DNA of 64,000 nucleotides from Nemania diffusa (GCA_038501195.1 JBBPUQ010000006.1:124001-188000); one strand, 5' to 3'. Shown: positions 10,813-21,790, numbered from the stretch's first letter. The notes: generated from the letters alone by a model not told the origin. A program made the numbers and translations.

Positions 10813-11651
10813 TCAATCCTTGGAGAGTTTTCTGTTCTTCTTCTTTTTCTTGTGTTTTTTCTCCTTTTCTTCCTTTCCCTCTTCCCCTTTCTCCTCAGAC
10901 TTGTCTCCTTTCTCCCTTTTGGGCTTCTTCTTTTGCGGCTGTGGTTCAACCTCTAGCGTAGCCTCTTCGGCAACCTCTTCCGCCGATTTCTCTACTAAAT
11001 TAGAGCCTGTAGACTCAGGCTTCTCCTCGGTGGTACCCGCGTCTAGTCTTCTCTTTTGACCAAGCTTCGAGGCCTTCACAGCTGCCATTGCACGTTCTTT
11101 CGCAATCATCTCAGTAAGTTTTAAGTTGATTTCCTTGTGATCTGCAAGATCCGACCGTATACTGCTTCTTGTTAGTACTGTTTTGATTCATCCTCAAGGA
11201 GCTTGAAGTAAAAGTAGGGAAGACTAACAATCGAATAGCAGCTTCTTTGTTGAGGCTCTGTCTAGGCTTCTCGGGAGGAAACTCAACAGCTTTGATCTTC
11301 TCAAAGTAGTTTCGTACTCTGACTAGTTCCTTATAAACATCGTGCTCCTTTGCGTCCACTCCATTCAGACGAAGGGTCGCTGTGGGATCTGGTTAGCTCT
11401 GGGATGTGTGTTTCCCCGATGTGGGCGTCATGGCTGTCATCAGCATCAGAATCAGGATAGGGGCCAATCTCACAAAACAATATGGACTCGACAGCATAAG
11501 TCATGAGCACGTAAAGCTTAGCCTTGTCGAGAAGAGGGAGCTTGGAAGCCATGTCGTGTATGCCATCGCTTAGCCCCGTCGCTGCCTCGGTGAGAGTATC
11601 AAGAGACTCGTCGAGGAGCTCAACCAATGGCAGGACGTTGGACGGATCCAT
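10813..11651 (-). CDS. LRP1: Exosome cofactor LRP1/RRP47 (C1D family)
   Basis: Three exons, complement 11474-11651, 11229-11379 and 10813-11161, give 225 residues. Intron 1 (94 nt) has donor GTGAGA and acceptor CCACAG. Intron 2 (67 nt) has donor GTTAGT and branch TACTAAC. Splicing yields the conserved LRLNGVDAKEH motif and EAAIRF...DLADHKEINLKLTEM, both typical of the Sas10/Utp3/C1D domain. Yeast Lrp1 pairs with Rrp6 in the nucleus for 3' processing of stable RNAs (5.8S, snoRNA), and the human homologue is C1D. The C-terminal about 60 residues are an Lys/Glu-rich, Lys-run tail, as expected for an RNA-binding nuclear factor. The ATG at 11651-11649 begins MDPSNVLPLVELLDE, the normal family N-terminus. 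Confidence 0.93.
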
Positions 11652-12593
11652 GTTGTTGAAAGACCAACTATCTGGATACGTATATGTATGCCACTTATGG
11701 ATATGTTCCTGTCTCAAAATATTGGAAATGGGGTACAGTGTAATGCAGTGTACCATATACAATGGTGTTGGGGCGATTGGAATGATATTAATGATAGTTT
11801 TGCATGCGAATTCACGCAAGCTGTCGATAAGTTTTTGCTGATTGAGGTCTGCCTGATGAGGTATGGAGGGAGGTACCTACCTATGTATGAGGCAGGCTTG
11901 GGCGATGAATGAACTGACAGGGATCGCCTTCCGGAATTATGGCGGTGTTGGGTGGCAGAAAGCTTATCTCGAGGTACGTACCTCACGACCTACCAACATT
12001 ACCTAACCTACCTACAGAATAGGTACTGATATATGATTCTGCATGACGCCAATTGGACACTCGTCGGACCCACCGAACAGACGCCAAGAAGAAAGAACAT
12101 GGATGGTTTACTTTCGCGACGAGTAGAAAAAATTGATTATACTAAAATTGATCGCCGTCATTTCTACAGCATCGTGAAAAATAAGTACATGTCCCCTCCC
12201 TACCGCACCTCTCTTCGACCCCCCCTGTGCAAAAGCAACAAAAGCTCGCCATCCTACTTCGAATTATCTGCTATAATTGGATTTGTTGTATATATACCTA
12301 GGTACCTTATAAGATCAATATCCCTCCCACCTGCGTATCTGTCACGAATCACTACTAGCCGACCTACCTCGGACATCACAGCCTCAGCCTGCTACATACT
12401 GCCGAGAGTGCTGTTGTTCTTCGCAAGCCTACCCGCCCTGGACAGGACTCGGCTGAGACCACGGAGATGAGATCAATCTAATCCTCGCCACAAGTCTTGC
12501 ATCCTGTCTCCCCACAGCATCTGCCGACCGCTCTCGCGGGCGTTACCGCGAATACCTCACAGATCCTCGGCATGGCCACACGATAACCTCTTA
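11652..12593. other. Divergent intergenic region LRP1 / ketopantoate-reductase-like
   Basis: About 0.94 kb. AGGTACCTACCT-type motifs occur near 11871-11883, 11971-12016 and 12300. It may hold an unrecognised first exon of the downstream gene, whose frame is open back to 12471 without an ATG. Confidence 0.4.
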
Positions 12594-14249
12594 GTGGGCC
12601 GGGGGGCCAATGCACTACTGCCGCCCTTCTTCATATCGACAGTCACCACCGCCACACAGTCCGTATCACCAGACGAGAATCCTTACCTGCCCCCTCACCT
12701 GCATCGCCCTACCGCGCCATTGTTGAGGAAAATATCCTTCTCTGCGCCAGAAGTGGTGTCAGGGCATCCGGCGTGCGATGGGCCGGCATCCACAGAGAGT
12801 AGAGTTGTCAGGGCGGAAGAAGCAGAAAATTCAGAAATCAAACAAGTCAAATCATGGCCTGCCGCCGGTGTCGCAGAAGGCACCACAAAGAGCAACATAG
12901 AGAGTAGGGAGAGCGCTACGAATACCGAGACAGAGCCCCCTCCAACCGCCGCCGCAGAGCATACTAGGCCGCTTAAAGAACAACATATCCAAGATGAGCC
13001 TGAGCTCAGTCTCGAAGAAATTAAGTTGAGAAGGGCACAATTTAATGATACGGACGATGTGCCGCTGACCAACCGAGTCCATCTCATAGGCTTCACCTCG
13101 CAAGCCAAGTTCGTCGCCCACGCTCTGGCGTCGCAACGGGGCGTACCTCTAAATATAATAGCCCATCACCGCAAAGTCATAACACTCTGGGGTGAAGAAC
13201 ACCGAAAGTTCAGCCTGTATGATAACGGCGGCAACTACGTTTCGTCTGTCCCGGTGCCGTGTCCAGAGCCGATAGAGGCTCATCCCCAGTACCTCAAGCC
13301 TCTGAAGGACGAGGACTTTTTAGATAATATCATCCTCGATACTAGGACGACAGCCGTCTTGCCGACCCTTGCCACCTTGGCCCGTCGCATCGACCGCACC
13401 ACCACCATTTGTCTGCTACACCCAGGACTCGGATTGGTAGAGCGACTGTACGAGGAGATCTTCACAGATCCCCTCCAGCGGCCCAATTTCATACTCGGCC
13501 TCAGCACCCACAAAATAGCCAAGGTCTCGAGTGACGTATACTCGGTGAAGCAGAAGGTGCCGGGCCAGCTCTATCTACACGGTGCGCCCAAATTCGACGA
13601 ACCGGAACTCAACACATCACCTCTCGCCCTGGACGGAATACAGCGGTCTCAACACTTCGTGAACCTGCTGGCCTCGGCTACCACTCTGAATGCCGTCGGC
13701 TTGCCCTGGGTCCGATTTCTGTCGTGGAAGTTGCCCATGGTCATCTTCTCGTCGGTAGCCGATACCATATCCGTCATCCTCGGCTGCAAGTACAACCAGA
13801 TCTACCCGAACCCACACGCTCAGGCCATGTGGGACAACATCCTCGACGAGACGCTGGCCATTGTGGCCGAGCTTCCGGAGCTGCACGAGGTCCCGCACAG
13901 GCGCGACGTCTTCGCGCAAGACTCGTTCCGCCGCAAGCTGCAGAGGTATCTCCAGGCACATGGCACCAGCATCAGCCCGTGGATTAATTACGTGCGGATG
14001 GGCAGTCAGCCGCCCATCGATTATTTTAACGGGTACTTCGTCCGGCGAGCCAAGGAGTTGGGGCTAAACCACAAGCACAATACCATGGCGGTCACGCTGG
14101 TTAAGGCGCGTGCGAGGGCCAGGCAGACGGAGATTCGGGTAGATTTGTTAGGCTCGAGCCCATACATGATGGACGGTGATGCCATCAGGTGGGAGGTACC
14201 CCTTCTCACTCTCGAAGAGGAGCTCGACCTCGACGCAGAGGAGGATTAG
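12594..14249 (+). CDS. Ketopantoate reductase-like (ApbA/PanE) protein, start unresolved
   Basis: The open frame runs to a TAG at 14247-14249 and encodes about 550 residues. Residues about 1-155 are low-complexity and Ser/Pro/Glu-rich. A Rossmann-like part follows from VHLIGFTSQAKFVAHALA, and the C-terminal part with IDYFNGYFVRRAKELG resembles the PanE C-terminal helical domain. The nucleotide-binding loop reads GFTSQA rather than GxGxxG, so NADPH binding is doubtful and a non-catalytic role is possible. No in-frame ATG exists near the N-terminus: the frame is open upstream to an in-frame TGA at 12468. The real start is therefore probably in an upstream exon I could not place, perhaps spliced to an AG at 12517, 12562 or 12594. 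The given start is only the 5' limit of confident coding. Confidence 0.7.
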   Translation: MGRGANALLPPFFISTVTTATQSVSPDENPYLPPHLHRPTAPLLRKISFSAPEVVSGHPACDGPASTESRVVRAEEAENSEIKQVKSWPAAGVAEGTTKSNIESRESATNTETEPPPTAAAEHTRPLKEQHIQDEPELSLEEIKLRRAQFNDTDDVPLTNRVHLIGFTSQAKFVAHALASQRGVPLNIIAHHRKVITLWGEEHRKFSLYDNGGNYVSSVPVPCPEPIEAHPQYLKPLKDEDFLDNIILDTRTTAVLPTLATLARRIDRTTTICLLHPGLGLVERLYEEIFTDPLQRPNFILGLSTHKIAKVSSDVYSVKQKVPGQLYLHGAPKFDEPELNTSPLALDGIQRSQHFVNLLASATTLNAVGLPWVRFLSWKLPMVIFSSVADTISVILGCKYNQIYPNPHAQAMWDNILDETLAIVAELPELHEVPHRRDVFAQDSFRRKLQRYLQAHGTSISPWINYVRMGSQPPIDYFNGYFVRRAKELGLNHKHNTMAVTLVKARARARQTEIRVDLLGSSPYMMDGDAIRWEVPLLTLEEELDLDAEED

Positions 14250-14937
14250 AAGTCCTTTTATCCAATAGTTGCATATTTATTGTATATGATGTATATATGA
14301 CACGTACGAGACGCAATATAAGTAAATCTCATCTTGCTTAGGCATCTAGTTCGACCCTTTATTTGCACCGTAAGTTTCCTAATTTGTTGAGACATATACA
14401 GATGGCGACATACAAAAATCCATCAATTCACTCGATCATCTATTCCCAAGATACTCTATGAGACGATGCGTTTCCGACTGACTCCGGAGAGAGTCGTTAG
14501 TGCATTTGTTCAGTTGATAGGTCGTACCACACCAGCCAAGCAAAGCATGGCAAAACATGCGTGGCGCATCTCATGGGCGAATGCAGAAAAATGTCTCTTT
14601 GGTCTAAACACCGGCTTTCCAGCATGAAAAGAGTAGCGGAGATGAGATGATATGTACATCGAAACAAGACGACGATAACCCTCAAGCCTGGACCAAGTAG
14701 GTAGCAGTAGACTAGACGGAAACTCCTCACTTGCCGCCTCGTAAACGAGATCTAGAGCTAGGTAGGGAGAAAAGAGAGTAAGACGTGAGTGGATAGGTAG
14801 AGTCTAATTCGAGAATAGAGTCCCCCTCAAACCTGTGTCTACCAATTCCCCACACCGCCTCCCTACTCCCTGCCCCCCTCTCCTCAAAATCCCCATTCCC
14901 CCCAGCCAGCCGTCTTCCTCGCCCCGAGGTAGGCCAT
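14250..14937. other. Intergenic, convergent 3' regions
   Basis: Between the stops of the ketopantoate-reductase-like gene and the CHCH gene. No gene seen. Presumed 3' UTRs. Confidence 0.4.
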
Positions 14938-15458
14938 TTACTGCTTGGCAGCCTGCTGGCAGGCCTTGAGCTGCTCGAGGTACCAGTTGCAGATCTGCAT
15001 GTTGCCGCTGTTGTCGTCCATGCACTTGGTGAAGTTCTCGGCGGCGCCGGCACAGTTGGTGCTGTACTGGTTCTGGTTGTTGGCCATGTTGGCCTGCTGG
15101 GGGGCGGCCTCGGCGGGCGCGCTGGAGCCGCCGAAGAGCCCGCCGAGGGCGTGGCCGATTGTCGAGCCTACCGCTACACCGCTTTGGGGGTGTTAGTCCT
15201 TTCTTGCTTTCTTTCTCCTGCTTCGATAGGTCTAGGGAGGAGCGAAGAGTGAAACTGGGATACGTACGCTGCGGTGCTGGCCATCTGTCCGAAAAGACCC
15301 GGGCCCTGGGAGGCTGTGGGTGCGGAGGCTGCGGGTGCCTGGGCGGTTTGGGCTGGGGCGTATGTGCTGGCCGGGCGAGTCTGCTGCTGCGTGGGTGCAG
15401 CGCGGGCCGGGACGGTTGGGCGGGAGGGAGCACGGCCGGCGGATCGTTGACGAGGCAT
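14938..15458 (-). CDS. MIX17: Twin CX9C mitochondrial protein, CHCHD2/CHCHD10 (Mix17) homologue
   Basis: Two exons, complement 15268-15458 and 14938-15181, give 144 residues. The 86-nt intron has donor GTACGT, branch GACTAAC and a CAAAG acceptor. This acceptor, rather than the TGTAG eight bases downstream, keeps phase and restores STAAGVAVGSTIGHALGG, the conserved glycine-rich hydrophobic segment. The C-terminal CHCH domain has two CX9C motifs: C-AGAAENFTK-C and C-NWYLEQLKA-C. The N-terminal half is Ala/Pro/Gln/Arg-rich, like a mitochondrial presequence. Proteins of this family are imported into the intermembrane space through Mia40 and affect respiration and cristae. It has the same orientation as the phosphoesterase upstream, 440 bp away. 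Confidence 0.93.
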
Positions 15459-15897
15459 TTTGTGAGTTGTTTTGTGTTGTTTTATTCGTGAATTAGAGGT
15501 GAGGCGAGTGGCGGTGGTAAAGCGAGAGGACGACGACTGTCGATGTCTAGTCTGTTGTGTCGGATGTTCGGTGGCGGCAGGAATGGAGATGAATAGGTAG
15601 TTTATAACAGAAGGTAAAGTTTCAAGGCCCTCGGCTTTAAGAGTGAGAAAAATGGCTACACCGGGGCGAAGTGGGCGAATAAGAATGCCGGGCTAGAAGC
15701 TGCTAGACTTCCAAACGATTCAGTCCAGCTGAGTGGTCAATGCCAGCACTGCCATTGGCCAGTTGGCGCGGGCTTGTCGGGGGATCTGCACTACCTCCTG
15801 ATAGGACCAGGTAATGTGCCGATCTCCACTGTAAAATCCACCGTAGAGTCCGCTGCAGAGTCGTCCATTACAACAACGGTTTGTTGACTTATAAAAG
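15459..15897. other. Intergenic between same-strand genes
   Basis: 440 bp carrying the Mix17-type promoter and the 3' region of the phosphoesterase gene. No distinct element identified. Confidence 0.4.
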
Positions 15898-16881
15898 TCA
15901 CCAATTATAAGCCTTCCACCATACCTTTTCTTTCTTAGAACGAGGCAATTCCAACTGCACCAGCCACGGCGGCTGAAATTCCAGGCCGCTCCTCTTCTCA
16001 CCCCGAGCTGCTGCATTCACAAATAATGTGTGCGCTTTCCACTCTAGTGGTGCCTCATCGCCTACGCAGTGGCTCGTTGAGCAAAATCCCCTCTGCGTGA
16101 GCTGACGGGCCCTTTCACGCTTTGCGACTATCATATCCACCTTGTCGCGCTTGGTCTCCTTGATATCCGATAACTTCATGATGACCTTGCATTTGCTGCT
16201 GTTGGTGCCGTTACCATGAGACGGCTCGCCACCGGGTTCCCTCCACGACAACAGCCGGGCGCCCCATTGGTCATGGACATGTCCGAAGCAGTGGAGGCGC
16301 GGGCGAGCCCTTGCGATGGCTTCGAAGAGATCCAGGCAGCCCGTGCTTTGTGAGTGGGTATAATCCATGATTCCATGCGGTGGACCATGAGTTATGACGA
16401 CGTCAACGTCCTCCCCAATGTCAAAATGATGGCCCATTTTGCGTGGATATCGAAAACCATTAAGGTCCCTCGAAGGGGTATATGGACTTGCATATACGGT
16501 CATGCATGCACCATTGCAAAGGTTGAACTGGTGCGTTCCCTCATCGAGATATATAACGTCTGTTGAGTTGTTGATGAGTCGCCGTGCCTCTCCGTAGTCA
16601 CCATAGTCTCTCTTCATATGTTCAGGCACAGTGCCTGCTCCATCAAGTTGAGCTCTGAATGCTGCTGTGTCTAGAGTGAAATCATTGTTTCCAGCAATGG
16701 CTAATTTCAGGGGTGCTTTGATGTCTCCAAGCAACTGCAGCGTTTTCCGATATTCAGGAAGTGTGGACTCCTCAGTCAGATCGCCACAATGGATGACCAC
16801 ATCTGCACTGATATCCTTGTTCAATCGGATATCATCTGCATGGGTGTCTGAAATAATGAGAACTTTCGTCTTAACGCCCAT
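15898..16881 (-). CDS. Calcineurin-like metallophosphoesterase, MPPED type
   Basis: Single exon, 327 residues from the ATG at 16881 (A at -3). An in-frame ATG at 16965 would add 28 residues. The metal-binding blocks are in order: SDTHAD (D12, H14), CGDLTEE (D34), GNND (64-67), THGPPHG (165-170) and GHVH (200-203). The order and length match MPPED1/2-like phosphodiesterases. The third block normally reads GNHD/GNHE. Here the histidine is Asn, encoded AAC AAT GAT, so the usual catalytic proton donor is missing. The last about 90 residues are a basic, less conserved tail. Cytosolic location is inferred from the lack of a signal. Substrate unknown. Confidence 0.87.
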   Translation of the reverse strand: MGVKTKVLIISDTHADDIRLNKDISADVVIHCGDLTEESTLPEYRKTLQLLGDIKAPLKLAIAGNNDFTLDTAAFRAQLDGAGTVPEHMKRDYGDYGEARRLINNSTDVIYLDEGTHQFNLCNGACMTVYASPYTPSRDLNGFRYPRKMGHHFDIGEDVDVVITHGPPHGIMDYTHSQSTGCLDLFEAIARARPRLHCFGHVHDQWGARLLSWREPGGEPSHGNGTNSSKCKVIMKLSDIKETKRDKVDMIVAKRERARQLTQRGFCSTSHCVGDEAPLEWKAHTLFVNAAARGEKRSGLEFQPPWLVQLELPRSKKEKVWWKAYNW

Positions 16882-18109
16882 TTTAACTGAGTATCGTTGG
16901 TTATGTTGTTGGTATATTGAATTTTGATACCGGGCTGCGGAAATTCGGTATATTACCGACAACATTCTGAAATGCTGGAAACAGGGCAAATTCAAAGATA
17001 TTTATATTTTTTGTAAAAGTAAATAACCCCAAAGCCTTGAACAGGCAAACTCTATCTGAAGGTTTCCCATCGAAGCTAAGCTTGGGCGATAAATCGCAGT
17101 TTGAGTAGCGTCTTAGACTATAATATGTTGTTGCAAGTTACAGCCCGGCTAGGTGAAGCATTACTACCCATATTAAGCTTTGGGAAGGGTAACAACGTTC
17201 TCTTAGCACCAGTTATGAAGAGCCTTGAATATTCGCTACCTAGGTATCCTTCCCATACCCACTAACTTACATAGAAATACCACTTTTGGGTATACCTTAG
17301 GTACCTAATGTTAGTAGTGAGCGAAGCTGTACATGAGCCGGAATACCGTCATCTTGGGCTCTTTGAAGCATATGCTCACTAGCGAGCTCTAAGAGAGATT
17401 TGTTGAGCTTACCTGCCAGCACTAGTATCAGTGTATAATGGTAATTAGTTCATGGACTGGATATAGTCTTCATCTATATCGCTTAATAAGTCTCTAAATA
17501 GTTGTCATGACTATTTAACGCGCATGTTACAGTGGTTCATCACCACTTACATACAAGACGGGCGATTACCAAAGGATAACTTCCTTCGTACCAGCAATGA
17601 GACGTACGCTCAGTGGGCAGCACAATTAAGTTTATAGGATGTCGTAGAGTTCGCACTATAGTATTAAAGTACATACTTAAATACATTCACACGATTACCG
17701 CATTTTAACTACCTAATGCATATATCAACATGAATATGTTAATATGTCTAGAAAGGTTCGCTCAGTTCTAATAGGAAGGGCATAGGTAAGGGAATTACCC
17801 AGGTAACAGCAACAATCCGGTCCCTTATCGCCGAAGAGCTCCGCCTGCCGATATCTCCGCCTCTTAAATACACCTGTGGAATAGGTGACGTATGCTAACC
17901 TATTTTAGCGGAATCGTTCCATATTCAATCACGGTTCGACGCAGAAGGATAGCTTAATGACACTTGAAAAACGCAATCATTGTAGCCGCATCTCTCAACC
18001 CAACGAATTGGAGGCTCTGCTCTGCCAATCGGACAAGAAAGCCTCAACAAACAGGTCCCGACGAAGGTTCTGACGAACAAGGAGCATCGGCTGCTCCTCT
18101 ACGAACAAG
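16882..18109. other. AT-rich divergent intergenic region
   Basis: 1.2 kb between the phosphoesterase and COQ4 starts. It is AT-rich, with a few TAGGTACC-type motifs near 17235-17310. No gene or RNA supported. Confidence 0.4.
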
Positions 18110-19078
18110 ATGAAAGCTCTCCAGCCTTGTCTGCGTGCTGCACGTCGCAGTAGCAGCAGTTATATTATGACCCCCGCCATCGCCATTCTCCCAATAATAC
18201 CAATCCGGACTCCAGCTCCGCCATCCCCCTCAAGATCGCCATCAAATCACCTGCACCGCCCCTCCCACACCCGCGGATTCTCCGTCCTCAACCGCCCCCC
18301 ACCAAACTACCCCGGCCACGTGCCCCTCACCACCCTCGAGCGCGCCGCCCTCGCCCTCGGCTCCGGCCTCCTCTCCTTCCTCGACCCGCGCCGCGGCGAC
18401 CTAATCGCCGCCCTCGGCGAGGCCACCGCATCCCCGTACTTCGCGGAGCGGCTGCGCCGCGCCATGCTCGCGAGCCCAGCCGGCCGGCGCATCCTGCGCC
18501 AGCGCCCGCGCATCACGTCCAGCAGCCTCGACCTGCCCCGCCTGCGCTCCCTGCCGCCCTCGACGGTGGGGGCGACGTACGCAGCGTGGCTGGACCGCGA
18601 GGGCGTGACGCCCGACACGCGCGCGGCGGTGCGCTACGTCGACGACGAGGAGTGCGCGTACGTGGTGCAGCGCTACCGCGAGTCGCACGACTTCTACCAC
18701 GCGCTGACGGGTCTGCCCGTGGTGCGCGAGGGCGAGGTCGCGCTCAAGGCGTTCGAGTTCGCCAACACGCTGCTGCCCATGACGGGGTTGTCCGTGCTCG
18801 CCGTGGCGACGCTCAAGCCTGCTGAGAGGAGGCGGTTCTGGGACGTCTATGGGCCGTGGGCGCTGCGGAATGGGCTGCGGAGCGAGGAGATCATTAATGT
18901 GTACTGGGAGGAGGAGCTCGAGACAGATGTGGCTGAGCTGCGCGCGAGGTTAAATATCGAGGCGCCGCCGGATTTGAGGGATATTCGGAAGAGGGAGAGG
19001 GAGGAGAGGAGGAGGGCTAAGGGTGCTGCCGCTGCTGCGGCTGCTGCTGGTGCTGGTGCGCCGCCTGTTGCTGTATAG
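18110..19078 (+). CDS. COQ4: Ubiquinone biosynthesis protein COQ4
   Basis: Single exon, 322 residues. COQ4 works in the mitochondrial matrix face of the inner membrane within the coenzyme Q synthome. Recent work assigns it a decarboxylation-hydroxylation role on the quinone ring. The hallmark zinc ligand motif HDxxHx11E is present as HDFYH at 193-197 with E209. Conserved stretches around YPGHVPL and [20 protein letters not shown] also fit. The first about 55 residues are Arg/Ser/Pro-rich without acids, as in a mitochondrial presequence. The C-terminus ends in a charged helix and an Ala-rich run. The exon is strikingly GC-rich, especially at third positions, compared with its AT-rich 5' flank. 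It converges on the PDCD5 gene. Confidence 0.95.
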   Translation: MKALQPCLRAARRSSSSYIMTPAIAILPIIPIRTPAPPSPSRSPSNHLHRPSHTRGFSVLNRPPPNYPGHVPLTTLERAALALGSGLLSFLDPRRGDLIAALGEATASPYFAERLRRAMLASPAGRRILRQRPRITSSSLDLPRLRSLPPSTVGATYAAWLDREGVTPDTRAAVRYVDDEECAYVVQRYRESHDFYHALTGLPVVREGEVALKAFEFANTLLPMTGLSVLAVATLKPAERRRFWDVYGPWALRNGLRSEEIINVYWEEELETDVAELRARLNIEAPPDLRDIRKREREERRRAKGAAAAAAAAGAGAPPVAV

Positions 19079-19437
19079 TAAGTCGAGCTGATGCATGGCG
19101 AGATGTAAGTGGTTATTATGATAATGATAATAAGGATAGACCCTTGAGGAAGGTATTGTATAATTAGTTGCACTGTATTATACTGTCCTGTGCTGCATTG
19201 TATTGCACTGCACTGCCTTGTGCCGTAAAATTCGATAGATGGAGAGATAGAATATACCCCTTAAAGCCCCCCGGGAAACGCCATGCCATGCCATGCCAAG
19301 CAGTCTTGCTTGCTCGCCGCGAACCTCTCAGCCTCTCTGCCAACCCTCGAATTCCCCTCCAACCCAACCTCTCATATCCCCCCCTCCTCCTTTTCGTCCA
19401 ACTCCCTCCCCGTATTCTACTTTATCAACCCCACCGC
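19079..19437. other. Short convergent intergenic with CATGC repeat
   Basis: 359 bp between the COQ4 and PDCD5 stops. It holds a short tandem of CCATG units at about 19280-19297 and a run of TGCACTG-like words near 19168-19220. Probably 3' UTR sequence. Confidence 0.4.
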
Positions 19438-20165
19438 TCACAGATCCAACAAGTCGTCATCGTCCTCGTCGTCCCAGCCCTTCCGCCGCGCGACGACGAT
19501 CTTCTCCTCCTCCTTGTTCTCGGCGACGGCGGCCAGGAGGTCCTTGAGCTGGGCCTCGGTGACCTTCTGGCGCAGCTGGCCGGTGCGCGCGAGCGTGATG
19601 AGCCGGTTCTCGATCTCGGCCGCCCGCGACTCCTTGACCAGCCGGATGCGGCCGAGCCGGTCCGCCGCTTCGGGGTGCAGGATCTGGTTGAGGATCGACT
19701 GGCGGGCCTCGGCTGCGCGTGTTCGGTATTAGTGGCAGTATGTATTGTGGCATCAACAAGTGTAAGTAGGTAAGTAGGCGGTTTGATTCAGCGCGAGACG
19801 TCGCAAATACATAAAAGAATGTCTATAGGGCGACACCGTACCTTCTTGTCTATTTAACACACAGAATGTGTTAGCAATGTTGTCCCGTTTTCAACAACGA
19901 GCGAGGTATCGATTAGGTTATAAGAACATACTGTTTCTGTGCTTCGGCCTGGTTTTGTCCTCCTGCGCCTCCGCCCGATGACGTGCCCTGTTGCGCTTTG
20001 AGCTGCTCAAGGCGGGCTTGACGGATCTGAGTTGCTTCGGTGGTTAGGTATGCTGATCAATATGGTAGGTAGAGCAGGGCTGGGTCGGCCGCATAGCGCA
20101 TTGAAGGATATGATGGAATGGAGGGGAGATGATGCGCGCACCTGTTCTAGCTCGGCGTCGGCCAT
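19438..20165 (-). CDS. PDCD5/TFAR19-family DNA-binding protein
   Basis: Four exons, complement 20142-20165, 19932-20026, 19842-19849 and 19438-19712, give 133 residues. Exon 1 encodes MADAELEQ. Exon 2 begins IRQARLEQLKAQQG. Exon 3 is a micro-exon of 8 nt. Exon 4 starts at EARQSILNQIL and ends in an acidic LDL tail. Only inclusion of the micro-exon keeps frame and yields AQKQQEAEARQSILNQIL, which matches the family. Introns: GTGCGC donor with CCTAAC branch, GTATGT with TTGCTAAC, and GTACGG with CACTAAT. The family is conserved from archaea to humans. It is a nuclear/cytosolic helical protein linked to apoptosis and to chaperonin/tubulin folding in animals. The yeast homologue is YMR074C/SDD2. 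Confidence 0.92.
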
Positions 20166-21790
20166 GGTGGTCTCGTGTCTGCGGGGGTTGCTGCTCCTTC
20201 AGAATGTATAGCTTTAATTTTGGTAGATGATGTACCAGGTCTAAAGTATTGTGAAGTGCTCGTACGAGTCTAGAGTGGTGTAAATAGAAGGTAACCAAGT
20301 GTGTAGGCAGATTAGGCAGGCAGATAGAGAGGTCTTGGTTGGTTTGCGACAGCTTGAATTTTGTAGCGGGGTAAAAAAACATATGTTCGGTACTTCAGGT
20401 ACATGTCACCAACCAGCTTCATGTTCAAAATTTGTGTAAGTGAATGAATGCATGGTGATTGTAAATATCTAATATTATAAGTTTACGAGCTTCCCGGTAT
20501 ATTTTAATCATTAATACTTCCTTGCCACCAGAGCCAGAGACTTATAGATTATAATTCTTTCACTCCAGCCAATTTTTAGTTACATGCAACAGACGTATCA
20601 ACGACCCTGAAGGACAATTGAACCTGAATGGACTCAGTTGTTAACATGACAGTCTACCTACTTACTTTAGCCAAGCGATAGGTAACCTCCTATGCAACAC
20701 TTAGAGAATTAATTTTATAACCCTCTATCTAGTACTACTGTCAGTCATCAAGCGTTACTTACCAAGATATAATTTCTTGGTTTCTCTATGTCCTAAGCTA
20801 ACGCGTCATCATCCCCTCCAGGAAAGTATACATCAATGTCAGCAGCTTGGTACGTCAACAAGCAGTGAACAAATAATCATGTCAATGTGAAGTATACTAC
20901 CATACCTACACGAAAGCCAAACAATCAGATTTTGCTCGATAAAGTCAGTAATTTGCAGATGTGAAAACTTAAATATGAACTAGGTAAATAAATGTATGCA
21001 GGTCAGAATTACCGGGTTGCGGTTATTTGCCGGCGCCAAAGACAAGATGAGGAATCTACCACCCCGATTTGGGAGGTAGCGAGACCATCAATCCTCCGCC
21101 AGCCGGCATGCATCCGGTACCGTAGCACGCGCCTTACCTACCTCCCTAATTGCCCCTGGAATCACTTCTCCTTTCCACCCAACGAGATGACAGCCTTCAA
21201 CCTACCAGCGGCCGTCAATGGACCTACGCATCTGAATTGCCGATCCGGGTGGCACCCCTTGCAGGTCTACCCGAGCGTTCCATCCGGCAGGGATGAAGAA
21301 GAGGTTAACATGAATGGCAACAGTCGACTCTCATTATGGAGGTTGGCAAGGCCAATAATACCGTATTGCAATGATCTTGGGTTGTCAGATTGTAGTTGTG
21401 AACCTTGATTGGTCTCCGAGTCATTAGAGTCCGGGACCGTAACATTAGAATGTGAAATCAACATACCCAGAAACGTACTCTCATCTACACTACTTCCGAG
21501 CCTCTATGACAACATAATAGAAAGGGAGAGGTGCTTCCGAAGCTTCTGTAAAGATAAAAGCTCCAAAGTCACCATGTCTGTTCAGGTCATCTCACCAACA
21601 AGGTATCTAACACGGCCATTACCTACCTCTCACGTACCTAGATTGTCGCGTAGGGCCCTTTATATATACCCTTAATTTTTCACAGTATTGACGGTGTCGT
21701 TTTTCCCTAACACGGATAACTAAGACCAAGCCTCGACACCCTCCAAAGCCTGTTCCACCCAGTTACTTCACCTGTCTATCAACACTCACC
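20166..21790. other. Intergenic between PDCD5 and secreted protein gene
   Basis: 1.6 kb, AT-rich in its first 800 bp. It is the promoter side of both flanking genes. A 138-codon open frame at 20992-21408 has no recognisable domain and I do not call it. Confidence 0.4.
21660..21668 (+). promoter_or_regulatory. Possible TATA box of small secreted protein gene
   Basis: TTATATATA lies about 120 nt upstream of the ATG at 21791, a plausible distance for a strongly regulated fungal gene. Position-based inference. Confidence 0.4.

Noticed and set aside
12033..12470. 145-codon frame upstream of the ketopantoate-reductase-like gene, as a possible first exon
   Set aside because: I tried donors within it, but phases did not fit the downstream acceptors, and the sequence has no family match.
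15173..15181. TGTAG acceptor for the Mix17-type gene intron
   Set aside because: It shifts phase; the CAAAG acceptor eight bases upstream restores the conserved glycine-rich segment.
17040..17140. 5S rRNA-like words (CCCATCGAAGCTAAGC)
   Set aside because: The rest of the 5S structure and sequence does not align; too short to support an RNA gene.
20992..21408. 138-codon open frame with an ATG upstream of the small secreted protein gene
   Set aside because: No signal peptide, domain or family resemblance; composition looks like promoter sequence.
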